From Chrysophaeum taylorii (Eukaryota > Sar > Pelagophyceae > Pelagomonadales > Pelagomonadaceae), in assembly GCA_029834535.1 (NCBI GenBank), contig JAQMWT010000331.1, forward strand, positions 82,658 through 146,657: DNA of 64,000 nt, read 5' to 3'. The number at the start of each line of letters is the position of its first letter. Position 1 is the stretch's first letter. The translations under genes and the position numbers were made by a program. Under the pieces are notes generated by a model. That model was not told the origin of the DNA and did no database searches. It saw nothing but the letters and a program-made list of their open reading frames with translations. Below are positions 50,113 to 62,339 of this stretch, piece after piece.

Positions 50113-51058
50113 CAGTCGTGGACTCTGTTTAGTAGTAATGCAATGTCATTCCTCAAATGCGCCCGTGTGTCATGTGCCATAGAGCGATGTGGACAAGACC
50201 GGCAGCATTGGAAGCGTACCCGCGAACCTGTAGCCACCGCAGTGGTCTCGTTATCATTGTACCGCAAGATGACGGTTCGATCCCGGGGTCTCAGGTTACA
50301 TGGTTACGATGGTGCGTGCAATTTCAGCCGTGCTCGTTGAAAACAGCTCCAACGTTGAAGTGAATGGACCACTTGATCCCCAAGGTCCGCACACCGTGGT
50401 CTAAAGGAACCACGGAAAGTTCGGCACATTTGACCCGATGTGAGAATCATCAATTAAGCGTCCATGTCGTAGACGCAAGGGCGCTAGTTCTGTGCCGCGA
50501 GATCGAGGGGGCCCTTGAATCGCTCGAGGCCTGGCGCTCTGGTTTTCTTGATGATAGATTAGATTTCGAAAATCTCAAAAAAGAGTCTGCCAATGTTGAC
50601 CCGTAGCTCTAACGAATACCTCAACAAAGCATAAGCCGGCTAACTCGGGAAATCTGACTTTGAGAAATTTTTATCCTAGAATAAGATCCAAGCCGCGGGC
50701 AAAGGCTTACGAGGGATCCATCCATTCCCCAAGTAGTCATAAAGAGTCTGCGGTGTAAGGCCCTGGCATAATAATTTTCGTTCAGTGCTATAGTCCTCCT
50801 GCTTAAAATAGCGAACTGTATTTGTTCTACCATGGTCAGTTAAATTGTCAAACTGCAAACCGAATGATCGCCTTCACGAGTACATGCCAATGCCTACTGT
50901 ACATATACACAACCGAGTTGGGTCGGTCAAGCATAAACCAATAAAATCCTATCATTGTATTTACTGACTGACTGCTCGAGATAATGTCTCAAGTCACCCT
51001 GTGCATGTTGATAATAACCAGCTTAAAATAGCGTACTTAGAACGCACTTGAGAAACCA
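50113..51058. other. Intervening sequence left of copia-2, no gene recognised
   Basis: About 950 bp with no convincing ORF and no LTR or initiator-tRNA PBS for copia-2. It contains a tRNA B-box-like GGTTCGATCCC at ~50273 (see rejected items) and an AATAAA near 50939. Confidence 0.5.
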
Positions 51059-52606
51059 GTGTCAATCAAATCCAAGTCACAATCACAAAACAAATATCCA
51101 CCACGGATATCTACAAACAGAAAACAAATCCTCGTTGATAAAATTAACGCGGATTGCGTTTCCAAGCAACTCAACCAAGGTAAGCTGCAATTGAGGGCTT
51201 CGCAGGCATATGACAAATCCATACGTGGACGCGTTATTCTGCTTCGATTCATATGAAGCTTACACCCGGAATGCTCCGGAATATATCCAACCTTGAACAA
51301 GAAGTTGATATCATCTTCGCTCAATGGAAAGCTGAAAAAGTTAACGATTTAAATTTACCTGATGAAGATGCCCTGCCTGATCATCTTAAAACTTGGCACG
51401 TCAACTCATCACATCAACTAACAGTTGATGTCCGTAATAATCTCGAACGACTTTATTACCAAGAGTCATACAATCTTATTCGCCCCGAATTAAATGAGGA
51501 TGTCAAACGTGCCCTCACTTTATTAGATACCCGATTCCCGAAATCAATTGTGTATGATTCATCTTCAACTAACATATCCTTTACAGGTCTCTCTAATGCC
51601 GATTGGATCAAACACTGCGAAACTTATGCCGGTTTCTTGTACACATTCTTTAACTTCGAGTCCAGAAAAGCCCGCTCTCGCTATGTGGCCTCAATAAAGA
51701 AAATTTATGCACTCCCTGCACATCCCAATAAATTACGTGCGGTAATGCTTTTAGCCTACCATTACTATGAGACAGTGTCTTGTACAGATGTAACTGAGCT
51801 TAAATCTCAGTTTAATCGAATGTCTCTAAATGTTAATTGGTATGCCCATGTATTTGTCGAACAACTCCTTGCCTTCCAATCTCAGGCAAAGCAATTAAAT
51901 AATGATGAAGCATCAATCCAATTTAATAACTCCATAATCACTCTTAAAGCTCACGAGGAGATCTACCGTCTATATGCTAATCCCTCGATCACGAGCGCTA
52001 TTCTCAATCTTTATTGGAATGGTGTAAACTCTACGAGACACGCTCTAGGAATAATTCGATTCACGATCCTGAATTATTAAAGCTAGTTGATCCTAACGAC
52101 GTTCGTCCACTATTGGATTCTTGTTAAAGATATATAATGAGACAAAGTTTTCTTCTAACCGACGCTTGGATAAACCCGCTTCCTGGATCCCTTACATCCC
52201 TGGTACTACCGCTACCAAGCCACCTAAGGTATTATTGATGGATACTATTCATCAATCCCACGACTCTCTAAACAACGCTTACTCGTTACTCGTTGCTACT
52301 GTAGCTGGACAGTCTGGCTTCGACGCTCGTAAGCTTCGTAATGCAAAAGATAAAGCATCGACAATCTCACCCCGTGACACGTCGTACTATCGTCCACCCT
52401 CAAATTATAACGTCAAAGGTACCAGCTTCGATCGTCCTGTCTACTCATCTTCCTCTAACCGTAATGCACGCTCTAATATGTCTCTTATGGACCGGGCTAC
52501 TTATCAAGTTGATCGTCTTCGCCACCTGTTTGGTAAATTACAGGAAGCGAATCCCAATCCTTCCACCGACTCTAAAATGGTACAGGAGGAAATGAAAAGC
52601 TTATGA
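51059..52606 (+). pseudogene. Copia-2 gag
   Basis: Pieces at 51059-51256, 51253-52080 and 52121-52606. FDSYEAYTRNAPEY at ~51235 matches copia-1 gag; NWYAHVFVEQLLAFQSQAKQL matches NWYVHVFIEAVLAFRQISYQL. The later basic region shares SYYRPPSNY and NARSNMSLMDRATYQVDRL. At least three frame breaks. The last piece ends in an ATGA overlap with the protease frame. Confidence 0.8.
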
Positions 52607-53699
52607 GTACCCTCTGGACAACCGCTTCTCAAGCTTCGACACAGTCCTTAGATCCTGATGAAGCCACCCAAGTTCATCTCAGCTTATCTCGAGTTGATAC
52701 TATGTCCAATACCATATCGAAAATCTTAGAAGCCGATAAGGAATCTCATGTTTCAGAAGAAAAGTATCAAAGTGAAACATCTGCTCCTGAAGCGTCTCAC
52801 ATAAATGCTAAAGCTCAGAATGCTATCGTTCGTCGTCAAGCTCGGGAAACTTCCTCGCACTCTGAGCTCCCCAATAATCTACCCAATGAAGATAATGAAG
52901 ATGGTACAGATCCCCCTGTGTTGCTACCAAAATTAAATACTGGTTTTACACTCGTCGTTGTGCCTTCCGAACAAACGCAAAGTTTCATGACACAGTACGT
53001 GTTTGGTCAAAGCTCAACACATGCCTGTTATGCAACAATGCTTAAACTGTACAACGAGTACAATTTGCCGCTAATGACTACGCCAGGATATGCTGACACA
53101 TGTGCTTCTCAACATGTAATTAACTTTAAACGTTATGCTGATCCTATCCACATCGTAAAGCTACCCGAGTCCTTATCACCTGCTATCCAGACTGCTACGG
53201 ATACGCAGAGAATCACACATGCTATGATTATAAGGACCGTCATTCCCGCTCTCCCAAAGCATCCAAATGTGGGATATGTAAAGCTAGACGTTGCGCTTTT
53301 CTACCCAAGCAAAACGACCATAACGATCCCGATCTGCACATCATCAGTATGACTCAATGGGGAGAAGATAAACTTGGTATACATCTTTATGGAGTTGAAT
53401 TTAAAGGACAATCATCTATCCAGAGTAAAATTGATGATAATGTCAAGATTACTTTGTTTAGACTCAGTAACCTGTTGCCAACTCTACCAATTTATTCGCT
53501 ACAACAAGCAAAAGCGCGTAAAATGGAACTTCGCTCACTACAGTTCAGACTATGTGCTTTTAATGAACAACGCGAAATGCTCAAACTATATTCCACCCTC
53601 ATGGAACGCGTAATTTACGTCCCATGGCTTAAAACCATCCTGGAGTCAATGCATTCGCAGCTGCCTTACATACGCAAGCATTTCCCACCTCCTGTATGA
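52603..53699 (+). pseudogene. Copia-2 protease region
   Basis: Two frames, 52603-53352 and 53349-53699, overlap as ATGA. The active site YADTCASQHVINF at ~53095 shows the same Gly-to-Cys change as copia-1 (DTC against DSC). NVGYVKLDVALFYPSK matches QVGYVKIDFALCLQPV of copia-1, and KARKMELRSLQFRL matches DKRLELRSLAFPL. The second frame ends in TGA at 53697-53699, after which it stays open into the MTase, as in copia-1. Confidence 0.75.
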
Positions 53700-55508
53700 C
53701 GCAAGGTTACAACACGTTTGCTCCATACAGTAACTTCATCTCCTAGCCCACGAATACCTACAGTAACTCTACTTTGCTCTGGGATGTCCACTCCTGCATT
53801 CTTGGCTTGCGCTTCTAATGACTTGCAAATCAACATCAACGTTAAAGTTCTTGTTGAGAGCGACGACAATATCACGCACATGCTACGAAGACGTTTTGGT
53901 AATTCCATCGAAGTTTTCCCATCCTTACCTAAGTTTTTGACATATCTCCATCGAGCATCGGACGTTGAACGTGCACGATATTACACTGACATAGTGGAAT
54001 TGACATCACCATGCACAAATCGCAACATAATCAATGGGAGATCCATTTCCACCTTCGAGCGCGATATGGATGATTCCTGTTCCCAAGTGCTCTAAGTGTA
54101 CTTGAGCTTTTAAAGCCGCTTGTTCTCTTCATGGAAATGACTCCACCACACTCCGCATCGTATGAAGATCATATACGAGTTGCTAATCTCATCTTCTCAA
54201 CGATGCACTATACGGTGGACATATGTGACCGATTTCCATGCTATTTATGTGGAGATTATCAAGCCAGAGAAAGATGGATCCTCGTCGCACGCAAATATAA
54301 CACCGGCCCTCTTGATCTGCTTTCATGGCCTAATAAACGAGTCACTTCCTTTCTGGATATTGCAGACCACGCTAACTCCATCAGTCGCACGTTAATAGTC
54401 GACGAACCTTGGACGCAGGTCTTTCCTGACATACCATTCGTGTCCACACCTAAAACCTACAATATTTTCAGTCGTACAGGATCCGTGCGCTTAACTGTGA
54501 CTGAGCTTGAAACCTTAACTATGCTGTTCCTTCGTCTGCACTCTAATAAAACAGTCGAACATCCCAGTCAAGATGAAATGGAGGGCATTTCTAACTTTCG
54601 CCTGGGATTCTTGACTAATTCAAGAAAACCACTTGCTTGCATGAGATCCCCTATTGAACTCAAAGCTTTTGTGCTCCTCTATAATATTATGGGACGATTA
54701 TTCCCTAAATCCATCACATTACCTGTGTCCTTTCGTATTACAACTATCGAATCTAACCAACCATCTCACAGGTTATTCTTAAATAAATCCTCTACTTCAT
54801 CCATCATTTACATCACTGGTGGAAGACATACCGCGGAGAGACATAACAGTTTCTAACTCTTCTTCTAAATACCAGGCACACATAAATGCTTTTGGCGAAA
54901 CCTACACCCTTTTAACACACGATGCCGGAATCGATAAGACTGCTTCTCTCGAACCAGTTACCGGTTTTCTTTGGCTTTGCCAAGCATACCATCATAATGA
55001 AAATCAAGACACGCGTCGTCTAGTACAAGCACTGGTTTCATATACTTCTCCTGTATTTCACGATTCTTTTGTCTTCTACCCTCAGGAAAATCGTCTTGAA
55101 TTTATCGACAAAATATTTGCTTTAAGTGACATGCATTTGTCCCAAAGCAGATATTTGGGCTTTATAACATCAAGCGATAGGAAGATGGGTGCCAAAGTTC
55201 ACTCTATATATACTCCCACTCCTACCATTCGTGGATTTGCTAATATGCTGGTGTACGATCCACGACTCGATCGCATTCGACACTACTCAACTCGCGAATT
55301 GGCACGCGCCAATAACTTCACAGCGTACCAAATCAATTTTCTTTTGTCTTTGTCCCCTGACCTATGCTGTGATATCATCGCAAATGCTATTCCAGCTGGA
55401 ACATATCATACAATTTATAAACATTTGTGTCAGCTTGTTTATGACTTGCGTACATTAACACTATCACCATCGTTTGACCCTGATCACGCTCCTCTAACCA
55501 AAAACTAG
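53700..55508 (+). pseudogene. Copia-2 cytosine-5 DNA methyltransferase domain
   Basis: Motifs in order. I: TVTLLCSGMSTPAFLA (~53760). II: VLVESDDNITHMLRRRF. IV: DIVELTSPCTNRN (~53985; Pro-Cys kept). VI: LVLFMEMTPP (~54125, Glu present). VIII: GDYQARERWILVARKY (~54252). IX-like: SVRLTVTELETLTMLF and VYDPRLDRIRHYSTREL. X: ANAIPAGTYHTIYKHL (~55383). Two frameshifts, one between motifs IV and VI (~54070) and one in the recognition region (~54835), plus a terminal TAG. It lies between protease and integrase like copia-1. Conservation of all motifs despite divergence implies the domain was ancestral to both elements and selected at some time. Confidence 0.85.
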
Positions 55509-55699
55509 GTCAACCTTCTTCACACATATATTCCCAACAGATACATCCTCAACATTACACCAGAGTTCCATTACTATGTTCTACATCTCCAATAAAAACT
55601 CTTATGTTGTGATACTATCACTTCTAACCACGAATTTCCTTCTTTTCATACTGATTCAGTAGCTCATGCTTTCATCTCTAACATCTTATCCGCAGATAT

Positions 55700-56701
55700 A
55701 TCACCCCCTACTAAAGAAAAACAAATACCCCTCATAACGCCAAGACAGCTCCATGAGAAGCATGCGCCCTTCGATAAGAAAGTCCATGCCAGGGGCACCC
55801 TCGCATTTCGAGATGCGCAACAACGAGCTACCAATTTTCACAACATTCACCATTCCAGTGATTCTCAAGCCATAAAAGCTGTTCAGGTTATTGCCAGTCC
55901 TGGACACCACCCATCTGACGTACCCTACCGTAAGTTCTGTGTGGATTGTACGATTCATAAAAACGCTTTCCTCATCCACACCACCTTATCAAGCAACCAT
56001 CATTCGAAAAAATTTTTCAACCTGGTGAAGCTTGGGCATGTGACGGTGGTTACGTCTCTGTGCTCTCGGAATGGGGATCCTTTCGACATATCATTGTCTT
56101 CAAGTGTCTCATTTCTAAATTTCTGTTAGTGTACTTTTGTCGTAGCACTAACTCCAGCGAATTTTGTAACGCCCTTGAGTTTGTCCGCAATTTTTGCTCT
56201 ACTTATGTTCATGTACAACTAAAACAAATTTATTGTGATTCCTTTAAACCCTATTTATCCCAGCATGTTACAACCCCCTTCCGTGTGGAACATGGTATTA
56301 ATATGTCCGCGTTCCCCCCTTACTTACATGTCTTTAATCATGAAGTCGAAGCCGCTGTTGGTCACATAGCCACTGCCGCGTCTACACGACTCAGGCATAT
56401 GCTTAATGTATCCTATAAAGGTCACCCCCTAACAGATCCGGCACCACACTACCCGTGGGCTGTTATACATGCTATCCAATCATATAATCTCCTCCCTAAC
56501 GTTTCCCTCGAACGTATTTACAATAAAGTCCTAAGCCCCCAACAAGTTTTGTTAGACCAATGTAATGTTCCCCAACAAGACTACCTCAAACCTTTTGGTT
56601 CTGTTTGTTATTTGCATTTGGAACCTAACGAATTTCATAAATATGAACCCCGATGTCGTCCCTACATCTACTTATGCGGTGCTAACGTTATAAACCCTTA
56701 A
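55700..56701 (+). pseudogene. Copia-2 integrase
   Basis: The zinc arm in one frame (NFHNIHHSSDS ... KFCVDCTIHKNAF, 55830-55980) is followed after a frame change by the core: Asp in AWACDGGYV (~56040), Asp in IYCDSFKPYLS (~56232), Glu in HVFNHEVEAAVGHI (~56340). FGSVCYLHLEPNEFHKY matches copia-1. Broken by frameshifts and a stop near 56700. Confidence 0.8.
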
Positions 56702-57184
56702 TAACACCCCATGTTAATCATTTAGCCGATGTTGTCCTTAATCCTGAAAACGGTCAAGTCCGTGTTTCCTCTAAACTGACTTTTCCCCATCTTATTTCTA
56801 AATCTCCTCCTGATTATGAACAACATCCACCTCCCGCACCTTCACCCGACATTCCCTTCTCTGTTCATAGCACCCCCAATGATGCGGCGCAGAGGGGGAA
56901 TGCTATGCCTACCGACACTGACCATGAGAGGGGGACTCCTTCTTCTCATCTCCATGCTCCCTCTCCCGCTCCCGCATGTGCTCCAGCTGCTCCTGCACCC
57001 GCTACTTCCGCCACCACACCTCCATCTGAAGTGTCTCCCGACACTCTGCCACTTTTACCATCTTATCGGTCTCTCTTTTCCCAGGATGTCCTCTGTCTCA
57101 CCCGTGGTCCTCATCACCCTCAGCCTCGTCGCGAAACCAATCTCAAGGATGTTTTTACTCGTATTGCTTCGCCTACTATCTTTA
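56702..57184 (+). pseudogene. Copia-2 INT tail and first half of the linker domain
   Basis: After the integrase, HLADVVLNPENGQVRVSSKL-type sequence and a Pro-rich stretch lead to LPLLPSYRSLFSQDVLCL (57050-57105), homologous to the copia-1 linker domain. Coding stops at 57184, where the Helitron-derived insert begins. Confidence 0.65.
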
Positions 57185-57204
57185 TCTACTAATCGACAGA
57201 TGTT

Positions 57205-57251
<47 letters not shown>

Positions 57252-59490
57252 TTGTCCCTCGATTTAGGGTAAGGATCAGGTAGGCGCGAGAGTAAGGATC
57301 AGGTAGGCGCGAGAGCCAGACAGTGACCCACCCACATCCTTCATGCTCCCCACACACACCCCCCCCTCTTAGCAGTCGACATTTAAAGACAGACAAGTGC
57401 AGGCCAGTAAGTTCACCTACTCTTAATCTCTTACCCTAGTAAGTTCAGGTCTGGTCTCAGTAAGTTTCATATAAGGTCACCTGGTCAGTAAGTTCACCTA
57501 GCTCACACCAACTCCTTTGAGCTCGTCGCTCTCGCCTCCGCCAATCTAAGCTGCTTTGATCCGCACGCGCCGCCAACCTTTGAGTTTACTCTAAAAACCC
57601 TTTACTCTAAAAACCCCAGTATGTTCACCTGGTCCCAGTTTCACATGGTCACTCAGTTCACCTAGTCCCAATCTCAAACCCCAGTAAGTTCACGTGGTCC
57701 CAGTAAAGTTCACCTATAGTGCGCGTGTAGACGCCGGGAGGGGGCTTATCGGTATTGCGCAGCACGTGTGGGGTAGGGTGGAGTCGTCGACCCAGATGAG
57801 TATATCTCCTCGGGGATGCCGATCGACAGAGAGCCACGTAGAGCTGGACGTGACAGAAGACGGGCTTCGCCAAGAGGACGCCGACCTCGCGGGGCGTCTG
57901 GCCCTGGCTCTTGTTGATCGTTCGGCGTAGGCGGGCCTTAAGGGATACAGGTTGGAGGAGCCTCGGTGACAACGACACGATCGATCATGTATCTGGTACC
58001 GTTGCAGTGGCCGTGCGACGGGTCGAGGTTGCAAAGACATTAAGCTCGCGATCAAAGTCAGCATGCCGTTGGTTGTCAGGGAGTTGAAAACTCTACTGTA
58101 AAGAGCGAGGCGTCGTCTTCCGACCCAGCCTAGTCAGCCGAAAAGAACTCCGACGCCTCGTCTCCGGGAAAAAAAAGGCCGCGGTCATGCGCGCGTTGTC
58201 AGCATCGACAACATCGTTTCGACGGGGCGTGAGAATGGCGCGCTAAAAGAGCCGCCGCGGGTCGTGGAAATAGTCTGCGAGGTCGCCGTAGACGGCTTGG
58301 AGGATCACTGTCTGGCTCTCCCGCCTACCTGATCCTTACCCTAAATCGAGGGACAGACAAACAAACAAACAGACAGACAAACATCTGTCGAGGCGTGAGA
58401 ATGGCGCGCTGGCTAAAAGAGCCGCCGCGGGTCGTGGAAATAGTCTGCGAGGTCGCCGTAGACGGCTTGGAGGATCACTGTCTGGCTCTCGCGCCTACCT
58501 GATCCTTACCCTAAATCGAGGGACAGACAAACAAACAAACAGACAGACAAACATCTGTCGATTAGTAGTTAGGACAGTGATCCTCCAAGCCGTCTACGGC
58601 GACCTCGCAGACTATTTCCACGACCCGCGGCGGCTCTTTCAGCGCGCCATTCTCACGCCCCGTCGAAACGATGTTGTCGATGCTGACAACGCGCGCATGA
58701 CCGCGGCCTTTTTTTCCCGGAGACGAGGCGTCGGAGTTCTTTTCGGCTGACTAGGCTGGGTCGGAAGACGACGCCTCGCTCTTTACAGTAGAGTTTTCAA
58801 CTCCCTGACAACCAACGGCATGCTGACTTTGATCGCGAGCTTAATGTCTTTGCAACCTCGACCCGTCGCACGGCCACTGCAACGGTACCAGATACATGAT
58901 CGATCGTGTCGTTGTCACCGAGGCTCCTCCAACCTGTATCCCTTAAGGCCCGCCTACGCCGAACGATCAACAAGAGCCAGGGCCAGACGCCCCGCGAGGT
59001 CGGCGTCCTCTTGGCGAAGCCCGTCTTCTGCCACGTCCAGCTCTACGTGGCTCTCTGTCGATCGGCATCCCCGAGGAGAGATATACTCATCTGGGTCGAC
59101 GACTCAACCCTACCCCACACGTGCTGCGCAATACCGATAAGCCCCCTCCCGGCGTCTACACGCGCACTATAGGTGAACTTTACTGGGACCACGTGAACTT
59201 ACTGGGGTTTGAGATTGGGACTAGGTGAACTGAGTGACCATGTGAAACTGGGACCAGGTGAACATACTGGGGTTTTTAGAGTAAAGGGTTTTTAGAGTAA
59301 ACTCAAAGGTTGGCGGCGCGTGCGGATCAAAGCAGCTTAGATTGGCGGAGGCGAGAGCGACGAGCTCAAAGGAGTTGGTGTGAGCTAGGTGAACTTACTG
59401 ACCAGGTGAACTTATATGAAACTTACTGGGACCAGGTGAACTTACTGGGGTTAGAGATTGGGAGTAGGTGAACTTACTGGCCTGCACTTG
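57185..59490 (+). mobile_element. Helitron-derived insert, palindromic, inside copia-2
   Basis: A 2306-bp insert starts TCTACTAATCGACAG after an A and ends GGCCTGCACTTG before a T; removing it restores the copia-2 reading (…SPTIF / AAYKQAGG…). Contents: a 5'-end fragment with (GTCT)n, the distal piece of the nuclease-like ORF (57325-57390), a reversed unit (57394-58308), a ~266-bp spacer containing a partial second copy, and a forward unit (58575-59490). Both units carry the helicase C-terminal fragment (minus ~58315-57735; plus 58576-59160). Confidence 0.8.
57394..59490. repeat. ~915-bp inverted repeat (arms 57394-58308 and 58575-59490)
   Basis: The arms share private variants not seen in the main array: a GAGTATATCTC change near 57797 and 59082, and a duplicated TTTACTCTAAAAACCC near 57590 and 59275. 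One arm is therefore a recent inverted copy of the other rather than an independent insertion. Confidence 0.85.
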
Positions 59491-60150
59491 TTGCCGCTTA
59501 TAAACAAGCCGGTGGTACGCTTGCCGACTTCAAGTATGACCTTTCCAAGCAGTACATCACTTTCTGCGACCCCACCCTCCACTCCCTTCATCTTGCTCAT
59601 GGCATCCACTGGACGGCAATACCTCCAGAGGGGGAATTTACACCATCCCTTCATCACCATGTGCACCAAGCGATCTCACAGTCCTCGTCAGTTATGTGTC
59701 ATAGGAGCCATAGCCACCCATCGCCTGATACTCCTCATGTTCACTTCTGCGACGACATCAACCTTGCAGACTTTCACCTTCCTCAAGCTCTCGTTCATTT
59801 AATCTCTGAACATGCTGCACGCCCTTTCAAGTTCCTCCCGCTCAATATGCTTATGCTTTGTTCACGCCCCACTCCATTTTGGATCATAATGACGCTTCTT
59901 ATGGTGCCTCCGAGCCTCATCTCTCCGCCGTCGAAGACTATATCACCGTGCAAGCGCATTACATTGAAGCCCACCTTGGTGATGCTCCTCTACTCGTCGT
60001 CAACTCATCGAAGATCCCGATCACGCTCATCTGCCCGATAATGTCGCTTCTTACGCAATTACTCATCTGACGACGACTCATGACCCCAGCACGGTTGGTT
60101 CGGACGAATACAAGATTCAAGCCAAAGATATCAAAATTGATGAATATGAG
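59491..60150 (+). pseudogene. Copia-2 linker domain, second half
   Basis: It begins in phase with copia-1 (AYKQAGGTLADFKYDL against AYKAAGGKLADFRWDL), then LHSLHLAHGIHWTAIPPEGEF, HVHFCDDINLADFHLPQALV and a TSSTFHLSAVEDYI-like stretch. Frameshifts occur near 59810 and 60020. Function unknown. Confidence 0.65.
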
Positions 60151-61821
60151 TTGAACTGCCTCAAAGGTCTCTCAGACGCTGATCGCAAAGCTCTCGTCCT
60201 ACGTATAAAAACCAACGCTGCTGGTCAGTACATTAAACATAAAGCACGCCTGGTACTACGAGGATTCTTAGCCTCTCTGGGCACCGATTTCTTCAATACA
60301 TTCAGCCCTATGGCACAGCTTACCGGCATCCGTTGTGTTTTGGCGCTAGCAGCTCATCTGCGACTTCCCGTCTATCATGTCGACGTCCCTAACGCTTTTG
60401 TTCAAGCTCCCATCGATTCACATGTCTACGTTAAACTGCCACAAAGGCATTTACCTTCTCGATCCCGAAGATACTAAATACCAAGGCCGCCGTCTCCCAA
60501 AGCTACTTAAATCTCTCTATGGATTACGTCAGAGCCCTGCCCTTTGGAATCAAACCATAAACAGCTTCTTTGATTCATTAGGCTATACACGATTTCGAAC
60601 AGACACATGCATTTACGCTAAAGTCCAAGCTGACGCTACATTTCTAATTTGCACGCTCTCAGTAGACGACGTCGTCATTACTTGTACTTCGGAAACTCTA
60701 CGTCGTGAGTTCCAGCAAGCCCTGAAAAAGGAATACTCAGTCGACACCTTCGAGGAAGTCCATACTCTCCTAGGCATGCGCATAACGCGTACAACAGATG
60801 GCTCTATATCACTGGATTGTCAGGCTAAACTTGACGCATTGTTCGAAGAGTACCCCATTTTAATGCAGTTACGTCCCACTTCTACACCGATGTCACCATC
60901 AGCCACGTATAAAACTGGAGAGCCATCTTCTGATATGGACAAGTTTATTCTTCATACCTTCTCTACTCTACTCGGCAAGCTCACGTTTGTTCAATTGGCC
61001 TGTCGCCCTGATTTATCACAAAGCCGTAGTCGTTGCTCTCGAGGAATGCATAATCCAGCATTTCTGCATGTTCAAGTACTAACAGGAACGCTCCGCTACT
61101 TGCGTAAGCCCGAAAATCGCAATCTTCGCCTCTGGTACTACTCTGGTTCTTCCGCTCTAATGGACCATCTTCGACTTCTTATCGGTAATCGTACTGACAT
61201 GACCACCATGTTGGACCACACTAAAGAACAAGTTAATTCAGGTAATTTTGATCCACTGGTCGCATTCGTTGATGCCGATAATGCACCTTCTTATGAACAA
61301 GACCGCAAATCCGCAACCGGCTACGCTATCTTTTTGTTTGGTTCTCTCATCACTTGGAAGTCTAAGCTACAGCCTATAACAGCTACTTCTACGCATGAGA
61401 GTGAACTTATCGCCCTCAATATGTGTGCCGATGATGTAGTCTGGTTACGCAAATTGCTAACGGAAATGGCATTAGCTATAAATCCTCACTTCTATCTCCG
61501 CCAACCTTCAGGGAAAGACTTGCTATTATACTATATGATGCTCACGACAATCCCCTCCCGTCGGACATGTCGTTCATACGTAACAGCCCTATACTTGGAG
61601 ATTCGGCCTCTGCTATTCATCTATCAAATAACCCCGACAGTGCGACTAAGGCTAAAGCTATCAGCACACGTTGGTTCCGTATACGCGACTATGTACAGTT
61701 AAAACGCATCCGTCTACATCATGCTTCCGCTCCCATAATATCGCCGATGGATTTACCAAACCCTTTGGAGCTCCACTCTTCAGCAGATTTCGCACGTTAC
61801 TCGGCTGACAACAACCCATAG
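60151..61821 (+). pseudogene. Copia-2 reverse transcriptase / RNase H
   Basis: First piece 60151-60450 with ARLVLRGFLASLGTDFFNTF and DVPNAFVQA. After a frame change near 60445 the main frame has SLYGLRQSPALWNQ, CTLSVDDVVIT (Asp pair present), LLGMRITR, FVDADNAPSYEQDRKSATGY and STHESELIAL. A second break near 61500 leads to RNSPILGDSASAIHLSNNP and the end at 61821. All catalytic motifs are visible but the gene is split in three. Confidence 0.85.
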
Positions 61822-62339
61822 CTCAACAAGATGGTTAGTCATTACCCTCCATTATGTCCGAAATGACTTTAAACTAACCCTGCTATGCGCAGGGATACTG
61901 GCTTGCTAAAATGTGAAATGCTACATAAAATGTGATGTGGAGATTCCTCTCATGATGAATCCCACTAAAAACAAAGATGCTGCGAGCCGACGCCATTCTA
62001 CCATGAATCGTGGTCACGGTGGTGTATACTGTCACTGTCTCCACCTTTTAATGCTCTAACTCCAAGCGTTGCACCGACTAGTTCCCTAATCGGAACATCA
62101 AACCTATTTGTCGGTGGCGCAAGGACATCAATCTACGCCCAAGGCGCCCAAGACAGCTGCCAAACAACAGTCTAAATCACAAGCAGCAAAGTCTGAATAT
62201 TTCCTGTTAAAAACATTGTGAATTTGACGTATTAGCGATGATGTCCGGGACGTTACTGCTCTTGGCTCATCACCACCCAACTTTCTTATTCCGCAACACA
62301 AGGACCCCCAGTGCTGGCTTAAGTCTTTGCAGCAGCTGC
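61822..62339 (+). other. RT-ORF3 interval of copia-2
   Basis: No ORF of note. At 61856-61878 TCCGAAATGACTTTAAACTA resembles the sequence repeated at copia-1 domain borders (CCGAAATGTCGTTAAACTA). Confidence 0.5.

Noticed and set aside
50218-50292. tRNA-like segment with GGTTCGATCCC B-box and GAACCTG/CAGGTTA ends 75 nt apart
   Set aside because: The end stem pairs, but the D-arm would have a 4-nt loop, the T-stem is only 3 bp and 4 extra bases lie before the acceptor strand; not a canonical tRNA. It may be a degenerate tRNA-derived fragment.
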